A program made the translations under genes and the position numbers. Under the pieces are notes generated by a model. It saw only the letters and a list, made by a program, of their open reading frames with translations, was not told the DNA's origin and did no database searches. Shown here piece after piece: positions 37,259 to 47,814 of a DNA stretch of 64,000 nt. Each line of letters starts with the position of its first letter. Position 1 is the first letter of the stretch. The DNA is from Calothrix sp. NIES-4101 (GTDB lineage: Bacteria > Cyanobacteriota > Cyanobacteriia > Cyanobacteriales > Nostocaceae), in assembly GCA_004296455.1 (NCBI GenBank), contig AP018280.1, positions 6,684,794-6,748,793 of the forward strand, given 5' to 3'.

Positions 37259-37630
37259 TCAAATATGCTCTAACAACTGACGGCGCTTTTGCTCAAATTC
37301 GTATTCTGTAATCAAACCATCTTGACGCAACGTGTCTAACTCACGTAAAGCATCGGCAATTGAAGCAACTTGCGTAGCCGCAGCTTGGGAGATTTTTGTT
37401 GATTTTCCTAAGTTGAAATTTTGGTCAAAACTATCTTCATCCTGTGCCAAAAACCAAACGCCTTCAATTGCACTGGCAACTTTCGGAATTGGTGTCCAAG
37501 AAAGCAAAACATAAACTACACCCCATAAGGGTTGACCCAAATAGAACTTATGTAACCCAGAAATTGTTAATGTCCCAGCAAATGCCAAGACAGCAGCAAC
37601 ACTTCGGCTTTTATGTTGATTTTTGAACAT
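37259..37630 (-). CDS. TM2-domain protein with C-terminal SHOCT-like motif
   Basis: 123 residues. Two transmembrane helices with a short loop (VAAVLAFAGTLTISGLHKFYLG, then GVVYVLLSWTPIPKVASAIEG) match the TM2 domain. The C-terminal DALRELDTLRQDGLITEYEFEQKRRQLL is a SHOCT motif, a short oligomerisation helix pair found at the ends of many bacterial proteins. Function unknown. Confidence 0.88.
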   Translation of the reverse strand: MFKNQHKSRSVAAVLAFAGTLTISGLHKFYLGQPLWGVVYVLLSWTPIPKVASAIEGVWFLAQDEDSFDQNFNLGKSTKISQAAATQVASIADALRELDTLRQDGLITEYEFEQKRRQLLEHI

Positions 37631-37906
37631 ACTTGTCAGATAAATTTTACTGCTAGCTGAGTAATTCGTTTGCTCGAACCTACTTAAACCTATTAGAACA
37701 GATATATTAACAAACTAGCCTGAGAAATTCAGCTTTGTAGCTATTAATTTACTCTTACCTTTCATATTCTCAGTCAAGTGTTGAAATCTCGGTACAAAAC
37801 CGTACTTAAACCGTGACTTCCCAAAATATCGCTCTGGACTAGAATAAAACAAGAGGCGAAAGTATGAAAGCAACTGAGAGCAATAACTCAGTCGAGTGGG
37901 AGTAAC

Positions 37907-38230
37907 ATGGGATTCTTTGACTCTGACATCATTCAACAAGAAGCAAAGCAATTATTTGAAGATTATCAAGCATTGATTCAGCTTGGTAATGGCTACGGAA
38001 AATTTGACCGCGAAGGCAAAAAGTTGTTCATTGAGCAAATGGAAGCAATGATGGAGCGCTATCGTATCTTTATGAAGCGCTTTGAGCTATCAGAGGATTT
38101 CATGGCTCAAATGACTATGGAGCAATTAAAAACACAACTAGGTCAATTTGGTGTCACCCCACAGCAAATGTTTGACCAAATGAATATGACATTACAGCGT
38201 ATGAAAACTGAATTAGAAAAACAAAAATGA
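37907..38230 (+). CDS. DUF1825 family protein
   Basis: 107 residues, highly charged and helical (MGFFDSDIIQQEAKQLFEDY, then QMEAMMERYRIFMKRFELSEDF). It matches DUF1825, a conserved cyanobacterial family with no assigned function. Ends Lys/Glu-rich. Convergent with the PBP1A gene. Confidence 0.88.
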   Translation: MGFFDSDIIQQEAKQLFEDYQALIQLGNGYGKFDREGKKLFIEQMEAMMERYRIFMKRFELSEDFMAQMTMEQLKTQLGQFGVTPQQMFDQMNMTLQRMKTELEKQK

Positions 38231-38393
38231 TCAAGTTAGGAGTAATAAAGTTGAGGTTTAGTAGGTTAGAAGCTGGCAATTAAGAGTTCAAAAATTAAGT
38301 AACTTGATTTAAAAAACACTTTCACTCAAAAGTTGATCAATTTATCAATCCAAACTCTTAAACTCATAACTCACAACTTATCACTCTTAACTT

Positions 38394-40316
38394 TTATCCT
38401 CCTTTGGGACGAGGGAACTGCGAAGTGGATTTAAAGTTTTCCACAGGTACATCTTTAAGTGCCCGTCGCATAAAGTCAGCCCAAATTGGCGCTACGGTTG
38501 TACCACCTGTAGCACCACGTGCCAATTGTCTGTTATCATCTCGACCGATCCAAACTGCGGTTGTTAGCTGCGGTACAGTTCCCACAAACCAAATATCTTT
38601 TTCTGAAGATGTGGTTCCCGTTTTACCCGCAGCAGGGCGACCGATCGCCGCATTTTTCCCTGTACCTTCAGTAATTACCGATCGCATCACATCAATAGTA
38701 GCTGCTGAAGCCCAGGGGTCAAGAACTAGCTGGGGTTTCGGTGTATTATCCAGCAAGACATTCCCACTACTGTCTGTAACGCGCACAATCACAGTCGGGG
38801 GAGATTGCCAACCATAATTAGCAAAGGTGGCATAAGCACTAGCCATTTCCAACGGTGTTAAACCGATGGCACCCAAAGGTAAAGAGGTGACAGGTTCCAT
38901 CGGACTAGTAATTCCTAAAATCCGGCAAGTCTCCACAACTTTGTTCATCCCAATAGCTTTACCAAGTTTAATTACGGGAATGTTACGTGATTGTGCTAAG
39001 GCATAACGAATCGACATGGAGCCGCCAAAACTACCATCATAGTTACGGGGGTAATACATACCATCACCATCACGGTAGCCAACAGGAGTATCCAGGACTG
39101 TGGAATTCGGTGTGTATTTTCCAGTTGCGAAAGCCGCATAGTAAACAAAGGGCTTGAAGGATGAGCCGGGTTGGCGCAAAGCTTGGGTAGCTCGGTTAAA
39201 TTCGCTGGTTTTCGCATCGACACCACCCACAAGCGCTTTCACATAGTGAGTACGCGGATCGATCGCCACCAATGCCATTTGGTTTTTGTATAAACCTTGA
39301 CCAAGAAGCCGATTGTGCCACTTGTTGACGGTTTCTTCAGCCATGCGTTGAAAATCACTATCTATAGTGGTTTGCACACGCATTCCCCCTTTGAGTAGTG
39401 CCTCACGACCAAATTTTCGCGCTAGCTCTGCCGAGACGGCATTGGTCACAAATGGTAACGCACTACCCTGGAAGGAGCGAATTCTACCTAATTTAATTTT
39501 TTCATTAAGAGCATTATCGTGTTCTTTTTGACTAATCCAGCCGAGAGTCAGCATCCGTGACAAAACAATCGCTTGCTGTTCCTTCGCCTTTTTCATATTC
39601 ACGAAGGGGCTATATTGTTCTGGTGCTTGGATTAAAGCCGCCATCATTGCTGACTCGGCCAAGGTAAGATTTTCCGCACCCTTGTTAAAATAACTGCGTG
39701 CTGCCGTTTGTACCCCATAATTATTGTGACCCCAATAAACTTGGTTGAGGTACATTTCCAAAATGTGGTCTTTGGACAGAATTTGTTCGAGACGAATTGC
39801 TAAAACTGCTTCTGCGATTTTCCGGGTAAAGTCACGGCGACGTGATAGAAACAGGTTTTTTACCAACTGCATGGTTACAGTTGAACCACCTTCCCGCACA
39901 CCCCCAGACCTTAGGTTGCTGGCAATTGCTCGTCCCACACCTTTGGGGTTAATCCCGTGGTGAAAATAAAAATCAGCATCTTCACTCGCTAATACAGCCC
40001 GTTTAAGTTCCGGAGAAATGCGATCGAGGGGTACCACTTCGCGGTTTGCTTCCCCGTGGATACTGGCGAGAAGTTTACCTTTTACGTCGTAGAGGTAGGT
40101 GGTTTCGGAGGGAAAAAAGTTACGTAGCTGCCTCACATCAGGCAGATTTCGGAAACTGATGGCTAAACCGACTAGTCCTCCGGCTACAATAGAGCTTGCC
40201 AGCATGGTAATTGCTAAAAGGGTTCCGCCAGTCACTTGACCAACTCCCTTGACAAACTCTAAACCAGATGTAGTCTGATCTGGATTTTTCTTATCTTCAA
40301 AAGTCCTTGACGACAC
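38394..40316 (-). CDS. Class A penicillin-binding protein (PBP1A type)
   Basis: 640 residues from a GTG. A single N-terminal transmembrane helix is followed by a GT51 glycosyltransferase domain (EDADFYFHHGINPKGVGRA, GGSTVTMQLVKNLFLSR) and a transpeptidase domain with active-site PGSSFKPF (SxxK), SRN and KTGTT. It polymerises glycan strands and crosslinks peptides in the periplasm. The C-terminus ends shortly after the transpeptidase domain, without extra repeats. Convergent with DUF1825 and divergent from tyrS. Confidence 0.94.
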   Translation of the reverse strand: MSSRTFEDKKNPDQTTSGLEFVKGVGQVTGGTLLAITMLASSIVAGGLVGLAISFRNLPDVRQLRNFFPSETTYLYDVKGKLLASIHGEANREVVPLDRISPELKRAVLASEDADFYFHHGINPKGVGRAIASNLRSGGVREGGSTVTMQLVKNLFLSRRRDFTRKIAEAVLAIRLEQILSKDHILEMYLNQVYWGHNNYGVQTAARSYFNKGAENLTLAESAMMAALIQAPEQYSPFVNMKKAKEQQAIVLSRMLTLGWISQKEHDNALNEKIKLGRIRSFQGSALPFVTNAVSAELARKFGREALLKGGMRVQTTIDSDFQRMAEETVNKWHNRLLGQGLYKNQMALVAIDPRTHYVKALVGGVDAKTSEFNRATQALRQPGSSFKPFVYYAAFATGKYTPNSTVLDTPVGYRDGDGMYYPRNYDGSFGGSMSIRYALAQSRNIPVIKLGKAIGMNKVVETCRILGITSPMEPVTSLPLGAIGLTPLEMASAYATFANYGWQSPPTVIVRVTDSSGNVLLDNTPKPQLVLDPWASAATIDVMRSVITEGTGKNAAIGRPAAGKTGTTSSEKDIWFVGTVPQLTTAVWIGRDDNRQLARGATGGTTVAPIWADFMRRALKDVPVENFKSTSQFPRPKGG

Positions 40317-40502
40317 GGCGATTTCACTTCCTCACATGTATATATAAGTGTAATTTCTTGGGCGAAGCAAGGCGGTTGATTTTTTGTAATTATATTAATT
40401 TGGCAGATGAACTTTTAGACAAAATCAATAGTGACTATAACCAATCCGACTTCTCTTGTGCAAAACATCGCTGATAATCAACCTAATAATCAGACTTCCA
40501 GT

Positions 40503-41693
40503 ATGACGCATAATTTATCGTGGTTACATCGCGGGACAGCAGAAATTTTCCCACAAGCAACCGACGCTCATAGCGAAAACGATAATCTTGAAAGCTTGCT
40601 GGTTAAAACTGACCGTCCTTTACGAGTAAAATTGGGTATTGACCCAACAGGCTCCGATATTCATCTCGGTCATAGCATACCTATGCGGAAATTACGAGCT
40701 TTCCAGGATGCTGGGCATACGGCTGTTTTAATTATTGGTGATTTTACAGCCCGAATTGGCGATCCGACGGGTAAATCGGATGTGCGCCGGCAATTGACTG
40801 AAGCTGATGTACAGCAAAATGCCAAGACTTATCTTGACCAAATACGCCCAATTTTAGATTTTGATACACCCGGACGCTTGGAAATCCGTTATAACTCGGA
40901 ATGGCTGGCTCGGCTAGATTTAGGCAAAATTTTAGAGTTATTGTCCACAATGACTGTAGGACAAATGTTGGAGAAAGAAGGCTTTGATTTACGCTATAAG
41001 GCGCAAAGCCCTATTTTTCTACATGAGTTTATGTATCCTTTGATGCAGGGATATGATTCAGTAGCTGTAGAAGCGGATGTGGAATTAGGTGGTACTGACC
41101 AGAAATTTAACATTGCCCTGGGGAGGGATTTACAACGTCATTTTGGGCAAAAACCTCAATTTGGCTTGTTATTGCCAATTTTAATCGGGACTGATGGTGT
41201 CCAGAAAATGTCTAAATCCATCGGTAATTATGTAGGATTGTCAGACCATCCGAATCAAAAATACCAAAAGTTGCAGGCAATACCTGACAATTTGTTAGAG
41301 CAGTATTTTGAATTATTAACAAATTTATCTTTGGACAGTTTGCCCTCAGATGGACGTGAGCAGCAGAAAATGCTGGCATGGGAGATTGTGAGACAGTATC
41401 ACGGAGAGGTAGGAGCAGCAGCAGCCCAGAAAGCCGCAGAATCAGGAGGTCAAGAGGGTGATCTTCCCGAATTTTCTCTTTCCGGTGTGGAATTTCCCGC
41501 GAGGTTGGCATCAATTCTCAAAGATAGTGGCTTATGCGATAGCAACAAAGCAGGTAAACGCAAAATTGAAGAAGGAGGAGTACGGATTGACGGCGAAAAA
41601 ATAACTGATGGCGAAATCACTTTCCCCAATCAGGAAGAACTCAAAGGAAAAGTTCTCCAACTGGGGAAAAAAAAGTTTATTCGCTTAGTTTGA
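40503..41693 (+). CDS. tyrS: Tyrosyl-tRNA synthetase
   Basis: 396 residues from the chosen ATG. Class I synthetase: HIGH-like motif [34 protein letters not shown] for tyrosine recognition, the KMSKS loop in [11 protein letters not shown], and a C-terminal S4-type RNA-binding domain (ending [13 protein letters not shown]). An upstream GTG (40431) is open but adds a 24-residue Asn/Gln-rich stretch outside the usual family start ([18 protein letters not shown] fits better). Confidence 0.95.
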   Translation: MTHNLSWLHRGTAEIFPQATDAHSENDNLESLLVKTDRPLRVKLGIDPTGSDIHLGHSIPMRKLRAFQDAGHTAVLIIGDFTARIGDPTGKSDVRRQLTEADVQQNAKTYLDQIRPILDFDTPGRLEIRYNSEWLARLDLGKILELLSTMTVGQMLEKEGFDLRYKAQSPIFLHEFMYPLMQGYDSVAVEADVELGGTDQKFNIALGRDLQRHFGQKPQFGLLLPILIGTDGVQKMSKSIGNYVGLSDHPNQKYQKLQAIPDNLLEQYFELLTNLSLDSLPSDGREQQKMLAWEIVRQYHGEVGAAAAQKAAESGGQEGDLPEFSLSGVEFPARLASILKDSGLCDSNKAGKRKIEEGGVRIDGEKITDGEITFPNQEELKGKVLQLGKKKFIRLV

Positions 41694-41916
41694 GTTTTTA
41701 GTTAAGTAGTTCATTGAGTCATCTTAATTGAGTCATCAGTGACTATGGACGCGCTCTGACCAGCAGATTCAAGCTTTTGGCAGAGTGTGTCTTTTTTTAG
41801 AGTCGCAGTTTCAGGCTGTTCTGAGTGGAAAATAGGCAATTGTATAGCTTGCTGCCGATCGCGAGTATGGTAAATTGTCTCCTTCCCCCTTGCTTTTTCT
41901 TTTCCCATTTCCCCAA

Positions 41917-42633
41917 ATGAAAACCGACAAAATTATCGTTCCTTTAGATGTACCCACGGTTGCAGATGCGATCGCACTTCTTAATCTCCTGCCGGAAGTT
42001 TCTTTCTGGAAGGTTGGTTTAGAACTTTTCACCAGTTCTGGTTCACAAATTCTCGATCTACTCAAAACTCGCCAAAAACGCATTTTCCTGGATTTAAAAT
42101 TCCACGATATCCCCAATACTGTTGCTGGCGCTTGCCGTGTTGCCGCCCGCTACGGGGTCGATTTACTCACAATTCACTCTACCAATGGACGTGATGCCCT
42201 CAAAGCTGCTGTCGATGCAGTCCAGGAAGGAGCAAACCAAGCAGGGGTTCAACCACCAAAATTAATTGCCATCACCCTGCTAACTAGCATTTCCTCGCAA
42301 CAGCTAGCCTTCGATTTACATATTCCCCTCGAATTGCCTGAATATGCTTTGAAGATGGCACTCATGGCAAAAGAAGCCGGTTTGGACGGTGCAGTGTGTT
42401 CGCCTCAAGAAGTGGCACAATTACGTGATACCTGTGGTAGCAATTTTCTGTTAGTATGCCCTGGTGTACGTCCTGAGTGGGCAGACAAAGGCGACCAAAA
42501 ACGTACTTTTACACCTTCTGCATCACTCCAGGCTGGAGCCAATTATCTCGTCATCGGTCGTCCCATCACCACTGCTGAGAATCCCGCACTAGCCTGGAAG
42601 AAAATTTGTGAGGAGGTTGCGACTGTTGCATGA
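41917..42633 (+). CDS. pyrF: Orotidine 5'-phosphate decarboxylase
   Basis: 238 residues from the chosen ATG. TIM barrel with the catalytic Lys/Asp cluster in [14 protein letters not shown] and the phosphate-binding end [16 protein letters not shown]; the N-terminus IIVPLDVPT is typical. Converts OMP to UMP, the last step of pyrimidine synthesis. The downstream gene starts within its stop codon (ATGA overlap), indicating coupling. The earlier start at 41875 is upstream of the family start and rejected. Confidence 0.96.
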   Translation: MKTDKIIVPLDVPTVADAIALLNLLPEVSFWKVGLELFTSSGSQILDLLKTRQKRIFLDLKFHDIPNTVAGACRVAARYGVDLLTIHSTNGRDALKAAVDAVQEGANQAGVQPPKLIAITLLTSISSQQLAFDLHIPLELPEYALKMALMAKEAGLDGAVCSPQEVAQLRDTCGSNFLLVCPGVRPEWADKGDQKRTFTPSASLQAGANYLVIGRPITTAENPALAWKKICEEVATVA

Positions 42634-43310
42634 AGTCAAGAGTCAAAGTAAAAGCCAAAATCAAAGCCAAAATAAATAATTATGGCTTGTGGTTGCCTTG
42701 CTCCTGCTTGTGGTTTTTGATATCGAATTGGTATCTTGATCCAGCGTTATCATTAAACTCTTCCTGGCAAAATCTGAGACAGGGAAGAGAACTTTATTCT
42801 AATGTTAGGGAAGTAAATAATTTACAGTCACTTTGCTCCCAGCAAAAATTAGAGTTAATTACTACTAATCTTTTGCGCGACTTACCTAGCTATGCTAATC
42901 GGGCTAGTCAACGTGCTCGTCGTCTCACTCGCAGAGGCGACACTTTTAGCTACGTTTTGACTGCTGGAAAACCGGAATTTCAACCCCTGCCATTAAATCC
43001 AAGTTCTGCCAGTAGCGATACTACAAACACTCTGGAGGATGGAGTGGAGCAAGTATTTTTTACAACTTTAGAGCGTAAGTATACGGCTGGTAAAGCTGTG
43101 GAGTTACAACAGTTCCATTGGTTGTTGGTGACTAAAACCAACATCGGTTGGCGTAAGGTAATGATGTTTTCGCAAATTGGTTCGTTTCCCGTCAGCAAGC
43201 AGCCTGTTACCCCTATACGTGAAAGTAGCAATGGAGTTGTGGCGCAGGCTGTTGATACTTGGTTGCGGGATTGTCAAGCTGGAAGTGTCAAGCTTGTAAG
43301 TAAACAGTAA
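42630..43310 (+). CDS. Conserved cyanobacterial hypothetical, probably exported
   Basis: 226 residues. A Lys-rich N-terminus (partly encoded by a short AAAGCCAAAAT-type repeat) precedes a hydrophobic stretch ([19 protein letters not shown]) that could be a signal sequence or anchor. The rest is soluble, containing [24 protein letters not shown] and [13 protein letters not shown] recall similar proteins next to pyrF in related genomes but no function. It overlaps pyrF by four bases, so it is co-translated with it. A terminator follows. Confidence 0.78.
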   Translation: MKSRVKVKAKIKAKINNYGLWLPCSCLWFLISNWYLDPALSLNSSWQNLRQGRELYSNVREVNNLQSLCSQQKLELITTNLLRDLPSYANRASQRARRLTRRGDTFSYVLTAGKPEFQPLPLNPSSASSDTTNTLEDGVEQVFFTTLERKYTAGKAVELQQFHWLLVTKTNIGWRKVMMFSQIGSFPVSKQPVTPIRESSNGVVAQAVDTWLRDCQAGSVKLVSKQ

Positions 43311-43339
43311 TAGCACAAATAAAAAATAAGAAATGCTAA

Positions 43340-43371
43340 TCGGGTGCATTAATTTTTCTTAATACACCCGA
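43340..43371. terminator. Bidirectional terminator hairpin
   Basis: TCGGGTGCATTAA and TTAATACACCCGA pair over 13 bp with one G-U pair around TTTTTC. It lies between two convergent genes. Confidence 0.75.
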
Positions 43372-43418
43372 CATAACTTAACTAGAAATCAAAACTTTGT
43401 ATCACCGTTTCGTCAAAG

Positions 43419-43652
43419 TTAATTAACCTTGATTACTTGAGTTGCATAGGCATCCATTGCATATGCGGGAATGCGATCGCTATAATCAATCTCTTTACCT
43501 GTCAGATTTTTCGCCAAATTGTCAAATGACTCTGAAGCCCAGTTGCGTTCGTGAATGGGTTTTCTTTGTTCTCCCATGAAATATGCCAATGTACCTAGCA
43601 CAGAAGCAGCAACCCAACCAACTATGAATAGTGCAATCAAGATAGTCATCAT
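43419..43652 (-). CDS. Small membrane protein, candidate photosystem II factor Psb35
   Basis: 77 residues. One N-terminal transmembrane helix (MTILIALFIVGWVAASVLGTLAYF) is followed by MGEQRKPIHERNWASESFDNLA, a segment I associate with the cyanobacterial Ssl2148/Psb35 family, reported to affect CP47 and photosystem II stability. The assignment rests on memory of that motif and should be checked by alignment. It stands alone, convergent with the pyrF-linked gene. Confidence 0.65.
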   Translation of the reverse strand: MMTILIALFIVGWVAASVLGTLAYFMGEQRKPIHERNWASESFDNLAKNLTGKEIDYSDRIPAYAMDAYATQVIKVN

Positions 43653-43814
43653 ATCTTTATATCCTTGTATATTTATTTTGTTGCGTTCTTTGTTGCCTTA
43701 TGTAAATAAGTGTAAACAAATATTTACAAAACTGCAACATAGGACTTTAGTGTGCTAGCCGATGAAGAAGGTAGGGTATACCGTACTGAAATTAGTTATC
43801 TTGAGGACTCATAC

Positions 43815-43976
43815 TAGGCTGTTGACTCTGTGTCCTTTTTGGGATTTCGTTCATGCAAAAAACGTGGATAGTCACAATGGCTGAAACCTTTATTTTGCTT
43901 GGGTTTTAACGAGGGATTGAATGCTACGAACAAAAGTACCAAAAATCGCCTAATTTTCAACAAAGTCAACAGCCTA
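43815..43976. mobile_element. MITE, 162 bp, with ends of the 10555-12233 insertion sequence and 9-bp duplication
   Basis: Ends TAGGCTGTTGACT and AGTCAACAGCCTA are identical to those of the full insertion sequence at 10555-12233. Flanking 9-mers GACTCATAC (43806-43814 and 43977-43985) are identical, proving a separate insertion. Subterminal bases also match: its left end resembles the complement of the long element's right end (CTGTG, CCTTTT, GTTCATGCA) and its right end resembles the left (TTTGTTG), so it lies inverted. It encodes no transposase. The remaining spacer to hemE (43986-44419) shows no gene. Confidence 0.93.
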
Positions 43977-44419
43977 GACTCATACCATGTCCGCCTCAAT
44001 AACCAATGCAAGAACTGACGTGGAGATAGAGGGATGCACAGAAAAATGCGATCGCTATCTTTGTGAACAGATTCTTGTTCCGGAAAAACCAAAGACAAAA
44101 TAATGATGAGCGATTGTTCGGAAAACACTCTCAGGTATCAGCCGTGCACTATTTTTCTGCAAATTCAATATGTTTAAATCAATCTTTACTTTTAATTTTT
44201 GATAAATTTTGAGAACTTTTGATGATTTTTTTGGTTGATTTTAGAGTTCGTAAATAAGTACAAAAAAACTCAATAAATCTTTACTTTTTGTTTTCTCTTT
44301 TACTATTCCCCTTTCGCTGAATCCATTGCTCATTCCCCTTTCCATTGCCCCTTTTCCCTTTGCCCTTTGAACGGTAAGCTAAAAAATGACATAAAAAAGT
44401 TATATAGGATGAAGTGTTA

Positions 44420-45478
44420 ATGGGTATTTCCGCAAATGAGCCTCTATTGTTACGGGCTGCTCGTGGTGAAGTTGTAGATCGTCCACCAGTTTGGATGATG
44501 CGTCAGGCTGGACGCTATATGAAGGCTTATCGAGACCTACGAGAAAAATATCCCTCATTCCGCGAGCGCTCGGAAATTCCTGAAGTTGCGATCGAGGTAT
44601 CTTTGCAACCTTGGAAAGCGTTTCAACCCGATGGAGTCATCCTATTTTCCGATATCGTCACCCCCCTTCCCGGTTTGGGTATCGATATGGATATCGCGGA
44701 AGGAAAGGGACCAATTATTCACGAACCCATTCGCACTCAAGCACAAGTTGAGAATCTAAATCCCCTCAACCCTGATGAGTCGATGCCGTTTATCAAGACA
44801 ATTTTAGGGGCATTACGGCAGGAAGTTGGGAATAAATCTACTGTTTTAGGCTTTGTTGGCGCACCTTGGACATTGGCAGCTTACGCTGTGGAAGGAAAGG
44901 GTTCTAAAACCTATTCCGTCATCAAGAATATGGCTTTTTCCGACACAGCGATGATTTTACATCAATTGTTAGAAAAACTTGCCGACGCGATCGCTACCTA
45001 TGTCTGCTACCAAATCGATTGTGGGGCGCAGGTGGTGCAAATGTTCGATTCTTGGGCAGGACAATTGAGTCCTCAAGATTATGATACCTTTGCTCGTCCT
45101 TATCAACAAATGGTATTTGACAAGGTGAAACAAACTCATCCTGATACCCCATTAATTTTGTTGGTGACTGGTTGTGCTGGTGTCCTAGAGCGCATGGGTA
45201 AATCCGGTGCTGATATTGTTTCTGTCGATTGGACAGTGGATATGGCAGATGCCCGCCAGCGTCTTGGTAAAACCATGAAAGTACAGGGTAATTTAGACCC
45301 TGGTGTATTGTTTGGTTCCCAAGAATTTATCCGCGATCGCATTTATGATACTGTGCGTAAGGCTGGTAATTGGGGTCACATTCTTAACTTAGGACATGGT
45401 GTTTTACCGCAGACTCCAGAGGATAATGTGCGCTTCTTTTTCGAGACGGCGAAGGAATTGAGTTTAACTACTGTATAA
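44420..45478 (+). CDS. hemE: Uroporphyrinogen III decarboxylase
   Basis: 352 residues from the ATG. It has the family motifs [18 protein letters not shown] (substrate carboxylate-binding Arg), [24 protein letters not shown] and [15 protein letters not shown]. It decarboxylates the four acetates of uroporphyrinogen III to give coproporphyrinogen III for heme, chlorophyll and bilins. A GTG two codons upstream is open but the ATG matches the family start. A good terminator follows. Confidence 0.97.
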   Translation: MGISANEPLLLRAARGEVVDRPPVWMMRQAGRYMKAYRDLREKYPSFRERSEIPEVAIEVSLQPWKAFQPDGVILFSDIVTPLPGLGIDMDIAEGKGPIIHEPIRTQAQVENLNPLNPDESMPFIKTILGALRQEVGNKSTVLGFVGAPWTLAAYAVEGKGSKTYSVIKNMAFSDTAMILHQLLEKLADAIATYVCYQIDCGAQVVQMFDSWAGQLSPQDYDTFARPYQQMVFDKVKQTHPDTPLILLVTGCAGVLERMGKSGADIVSVDWTVDMADARQRLGKTMKVQGNLDPGVLFGSQEFIRDRIYDTVRKAGNWGHILNLGHGVLPQTPEDNVRFFFETAKELSLTTV

Positions 45479-45498
45479 TTTGTTTCTTAATTTGAATG

Positions 45499-45539
45499 CA
45501 GAGGAATGTTTAGTTTTTTATTGACGTTCCTCTGTTTTT
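45499..45539 (+). terminator. Rho-independent terminator after hemE
   Basis: CAGAGGAATGT and ACGTTCCTCTG pair over 11 bp with one G-U pair, followed by five T. It lies 20 bases after the hemE stop. Confidence 0.88.
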
Positions 45540-45699
45540 GTAATTATTTTAGGTAAAACTAAATATGGCTAGTAGATAAAGGCGGAAATAAAGCTAGCAT
45601 GTAAAACGGTTGAAAAGCTGATAAAATACTTTTTCTTTCTTTTGCCTTTTTACTTTTTACTTTTGCCTTCACATAACTAGCTGCTGAAGGAAATCGGCA

Positions 45700-46263
45700 A
45701 TGGTACAAACACCCACTCAAAAATTAACATTAGACGAATTTTTGCAGCTACCAGAAACTGAACCTGCTAGCGAATATATTGATGGAAATATCATCCAAAA
45801 ACCAATGCCTCAGGGTGAGCATAGTGTACTTCAAACTGAATTGCCATCTGCAATTAATTTCATAGTTAAACCTAAGCAAATTGCGCGAGCTTTTACGGAA
45901 CTGCGTTGTACTTTTGGTGGACGTTCAATCGTACCCGACATCTCAGTTTTTTTGTGGAATAGAATCCCGCGTCAAGAAAATGGTGGAGTTGCAAATATTT
46001 TCTCGATTTGCCCAGATTGGACAATAGAAATTCTGTCACCTAACCAAAGTCAAACAAAAGTCACCAAAAACATTTTACATTGTTTGCAATATGGGACGCA
46101 GATGGGATGGTTAATTGATTCGGAAGAGCGCTCGGTATTTGTCTATTTACCAGATAAACCAACAGTTATTTATGATGTTGCTGATACAAAATTACCTGTT
46201 CCTGAATTTGCCAGGGATTTTCACTTGACTGTTGAAGGTTTGTTTAATTGGCTGCTCGAATAG
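45700..46263 (+). CDS. Uma2 family (DUF820) restriction-endonuclease-fold protein
   Basis: 187 residues. LTLDEFLQLPETEPASEYIDGNI is the usual N-terminus. The PD-(D/E)xK-type core shows GRSIVPDISVFLW and WTIEILSPNQSQTKVTKNI, then YGTQMGWLIDSEERSVFVY. Uma2 proteins are very numerous in filamentous cyanobacteria; they have a nuclease fold but no established role. A second, divergent member lies at 48848. A heptamer-like CTTTTGC/CTTTTTA tract sits just upstream (45636-45670). Confidence 0.92.
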   Translation: MVQTPTQKLTLDEFLQLPETEPASEYIDGNIIQKPMPQGEHSVLQTELPSAINFIVKPKQIARAFTELRCTFGGRSIVPDISVFLWNRIPRQENGGVANIFSICPDWTIEILSPNQSQTKVTKNILHCLQYGTQMGWLIDSEERSVFVYLPDKPTVIYDVADTKLPVPEFARDFHLTVEGLFNWLLE

Positions 46264-46356
46264 GATGTATTTAGCTTTAGGAATATTATATTGTTAATGC
46301 CAAAGTTTACTTTTTCTAAGTTTAATAAGTAACCAAGCAGAATTAATTACACAATG

Positions 46357-46395
46357 TCATTGCGAATGTAGCGGAGCGAAATGAAGCAATCGCAA
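46357..46395. repeat. REP-like palindromic intergenic repeat
   Basis: The words CATTGCGAATG, GCGGAGCGAAATGAAGCAATCGCAA form a short dispersed palindromic unit (TTGCGA and TCGCAA at its ends) of a type found in many bacterial intergenic regions. It is followed by a second GC-rich patch (GCTTCGCGTTACTCGC). Confidence 0.6.
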
Positions 46396-46544
46396 AGGTT
46401 ATAACTGCTTCGCGTTACTCGCTATAAATGTAATTTTTTTTGCTTATGTACTTATGAGATAAAGATATACAGCATAGGGGTTATCTCTGAGGTAATTACG
46501 TAAGCTATGGTTTATTATAGCCATAATGTTTACATAAAAATTGT

Positions 46545-47486
46545 ATGCTTGTCTTTTTTATACATGGTGTTAATACAACAAATCCTAACTATGCTGACGT
46601 ACTTACACAAAAAATTCAAAAAGAACTTTATAACAAAGATGATGTGAAGTCAGCAAATTTTTATTCTAGCTTTTGGGGAAATTTATTCAACAATAAAAAG
46701 AAGCAAACAGTTAGTTATATAGAAGAAGATTTTAAGCTAGCTTGTACAAAACATCAAGAATATGAATCGCTTCACAATGATGTTTATCGGTATAGAAAAC
46801 GCAGAAGTCAATTTATTAATAATTTTCTAGGAGATTTTTTAATTTATCAAAACCCTGAAAGGGGTAAAGAAATTCGTAGAAGTATTTTAGAACAATTTAA
46901 TCTATTTAAAAAAGACCATTCTCATGATAGAGAAATTCATTTTATTGCTCATTCTTTAGGCAGTATTATACTTTGGGATATTCTTTTTGCTAACACTTTC
47001 TCAAAAGATGATCCAGCTTTTTTATTCCGAGAGCAGTTAAAACACTTCGATTTAGCAAGCATCACAACGTTAGGCTCCCCCTTACTATTTTTTAAACAAA
47101 TGTGGGATATTGATTTTTCCTTAATAAATTTGCTTCTCAATGAGGTGAATAGAAAAAACATATTGAGATGGATTAATGTTATCCACTCTTCTGATTTAGT
47201 GGCATATCCCTTGAATGCTGCCATTAAAGACGAAATCGGCTCTAAAATATTTTTTTGCGATCAATATGTTTGGCAAGATGCCAATGGAACCGAAAAAGCT
47301 TTAAACACTATTGGAAACTCAGATTTAGCAATGGTTGTTGGGGCAGAGGATGCACATTCTTCATATTTTTATGATAATCTCGACGGTGCGATCACATCTC
47401 GGTTAATTGCTAATAATTTATTGGGAAAAACTGAAAATCTTAAAAAGAGATGCATCACTCCGAGATTATATAGGAATCATGTTTGA
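46545..47486 (+). CDS. Alpha/beta-hydrolase-like protein (lipase/esterase fold)
   Basis: 313 residues. MLVFFIHGVNTTNPNYADV carries the oxyanion-hole HG motif of alpha/beta hydrolases, and IHFIAHSLGSIILWDIL the nucleophile elbow (Ser in HSLGS). A late DAHSSYF may supply the His. The protein is Lys/Asn-rich and more AT-rich than the core genes, suggesting accessory origin. Similar single-domain hydrolases occur near toxin or defence loci, but nothing here fixes a substrate. Confidence 0.7.
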   Translation: MLVFFIHGVNTTNPNYADVLTQKIQKELYNKDDVKSANFYSSFWGNLFNNKKKQTVSYIEEDFKLACTKHQEYESLHNDVYRYRKRRSQFINNFLGDFLIYQNPERGKEIRRSILEQFNLFKKDHSHDREIHFIAHSLGSIILWDILFANTFSKDDPAFLFREQLKHFDLASITTLGSPLLFFKQMWDIDFSLINLLLNEVNRKNILRWINVIHSSDLVAYPLNAAIKDEIGSKIFFCDQYVWQDANGTEKALNTIGNSDLAMVVGAEDAHSSYFYDNLDGAITSRLIANNLLGKTENLKKRCITPRLYRNHV

Positions 47487-47814
47487 TTGTTGTTGGCGTA
47501 GCCTGTGCTTTATACTTATAAAATCTCGTATTGTAGTAACGCACCAAATCCCCGCGAATGATACGCTACGCCGTCGCTAACGTACACTACGTATATTTTC
47601 AATAATCAAATCGGACTCCTATATTGCTAGTATTACTTACTAATTATTGCGAAAATTATTTAAAAACCTAATATATTTAGCTTGGTACTGTTTTCATAAT
47701 CCTGCTTCTAGTTGACAACCCATATAGTGAAACATGATCGCAACAGAGTTATAGTACACATGGCTTTGTGTTAATCTGCAATCAATTAATGCAAAACTAT
47801 AGCAAGCTTGCAAA
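47487..47814. other. Spacer with palindromic repeat debris
   Basis: About 330 bases without a gene. GGCGTAGCCTGTGC near 47497 and ACGCTACGCCGTCGC near 47562 are opposing GC-rich words of a dispersed cyanobacterial palindromic repeat. The rest is AT-rich. Confidence 0.4.

Noticed and set aside
41711-42116. Minus-strand frames over the pyrF start
   Set aside because: They lie antisense to the well-supported pyrF gene and show no motifs.
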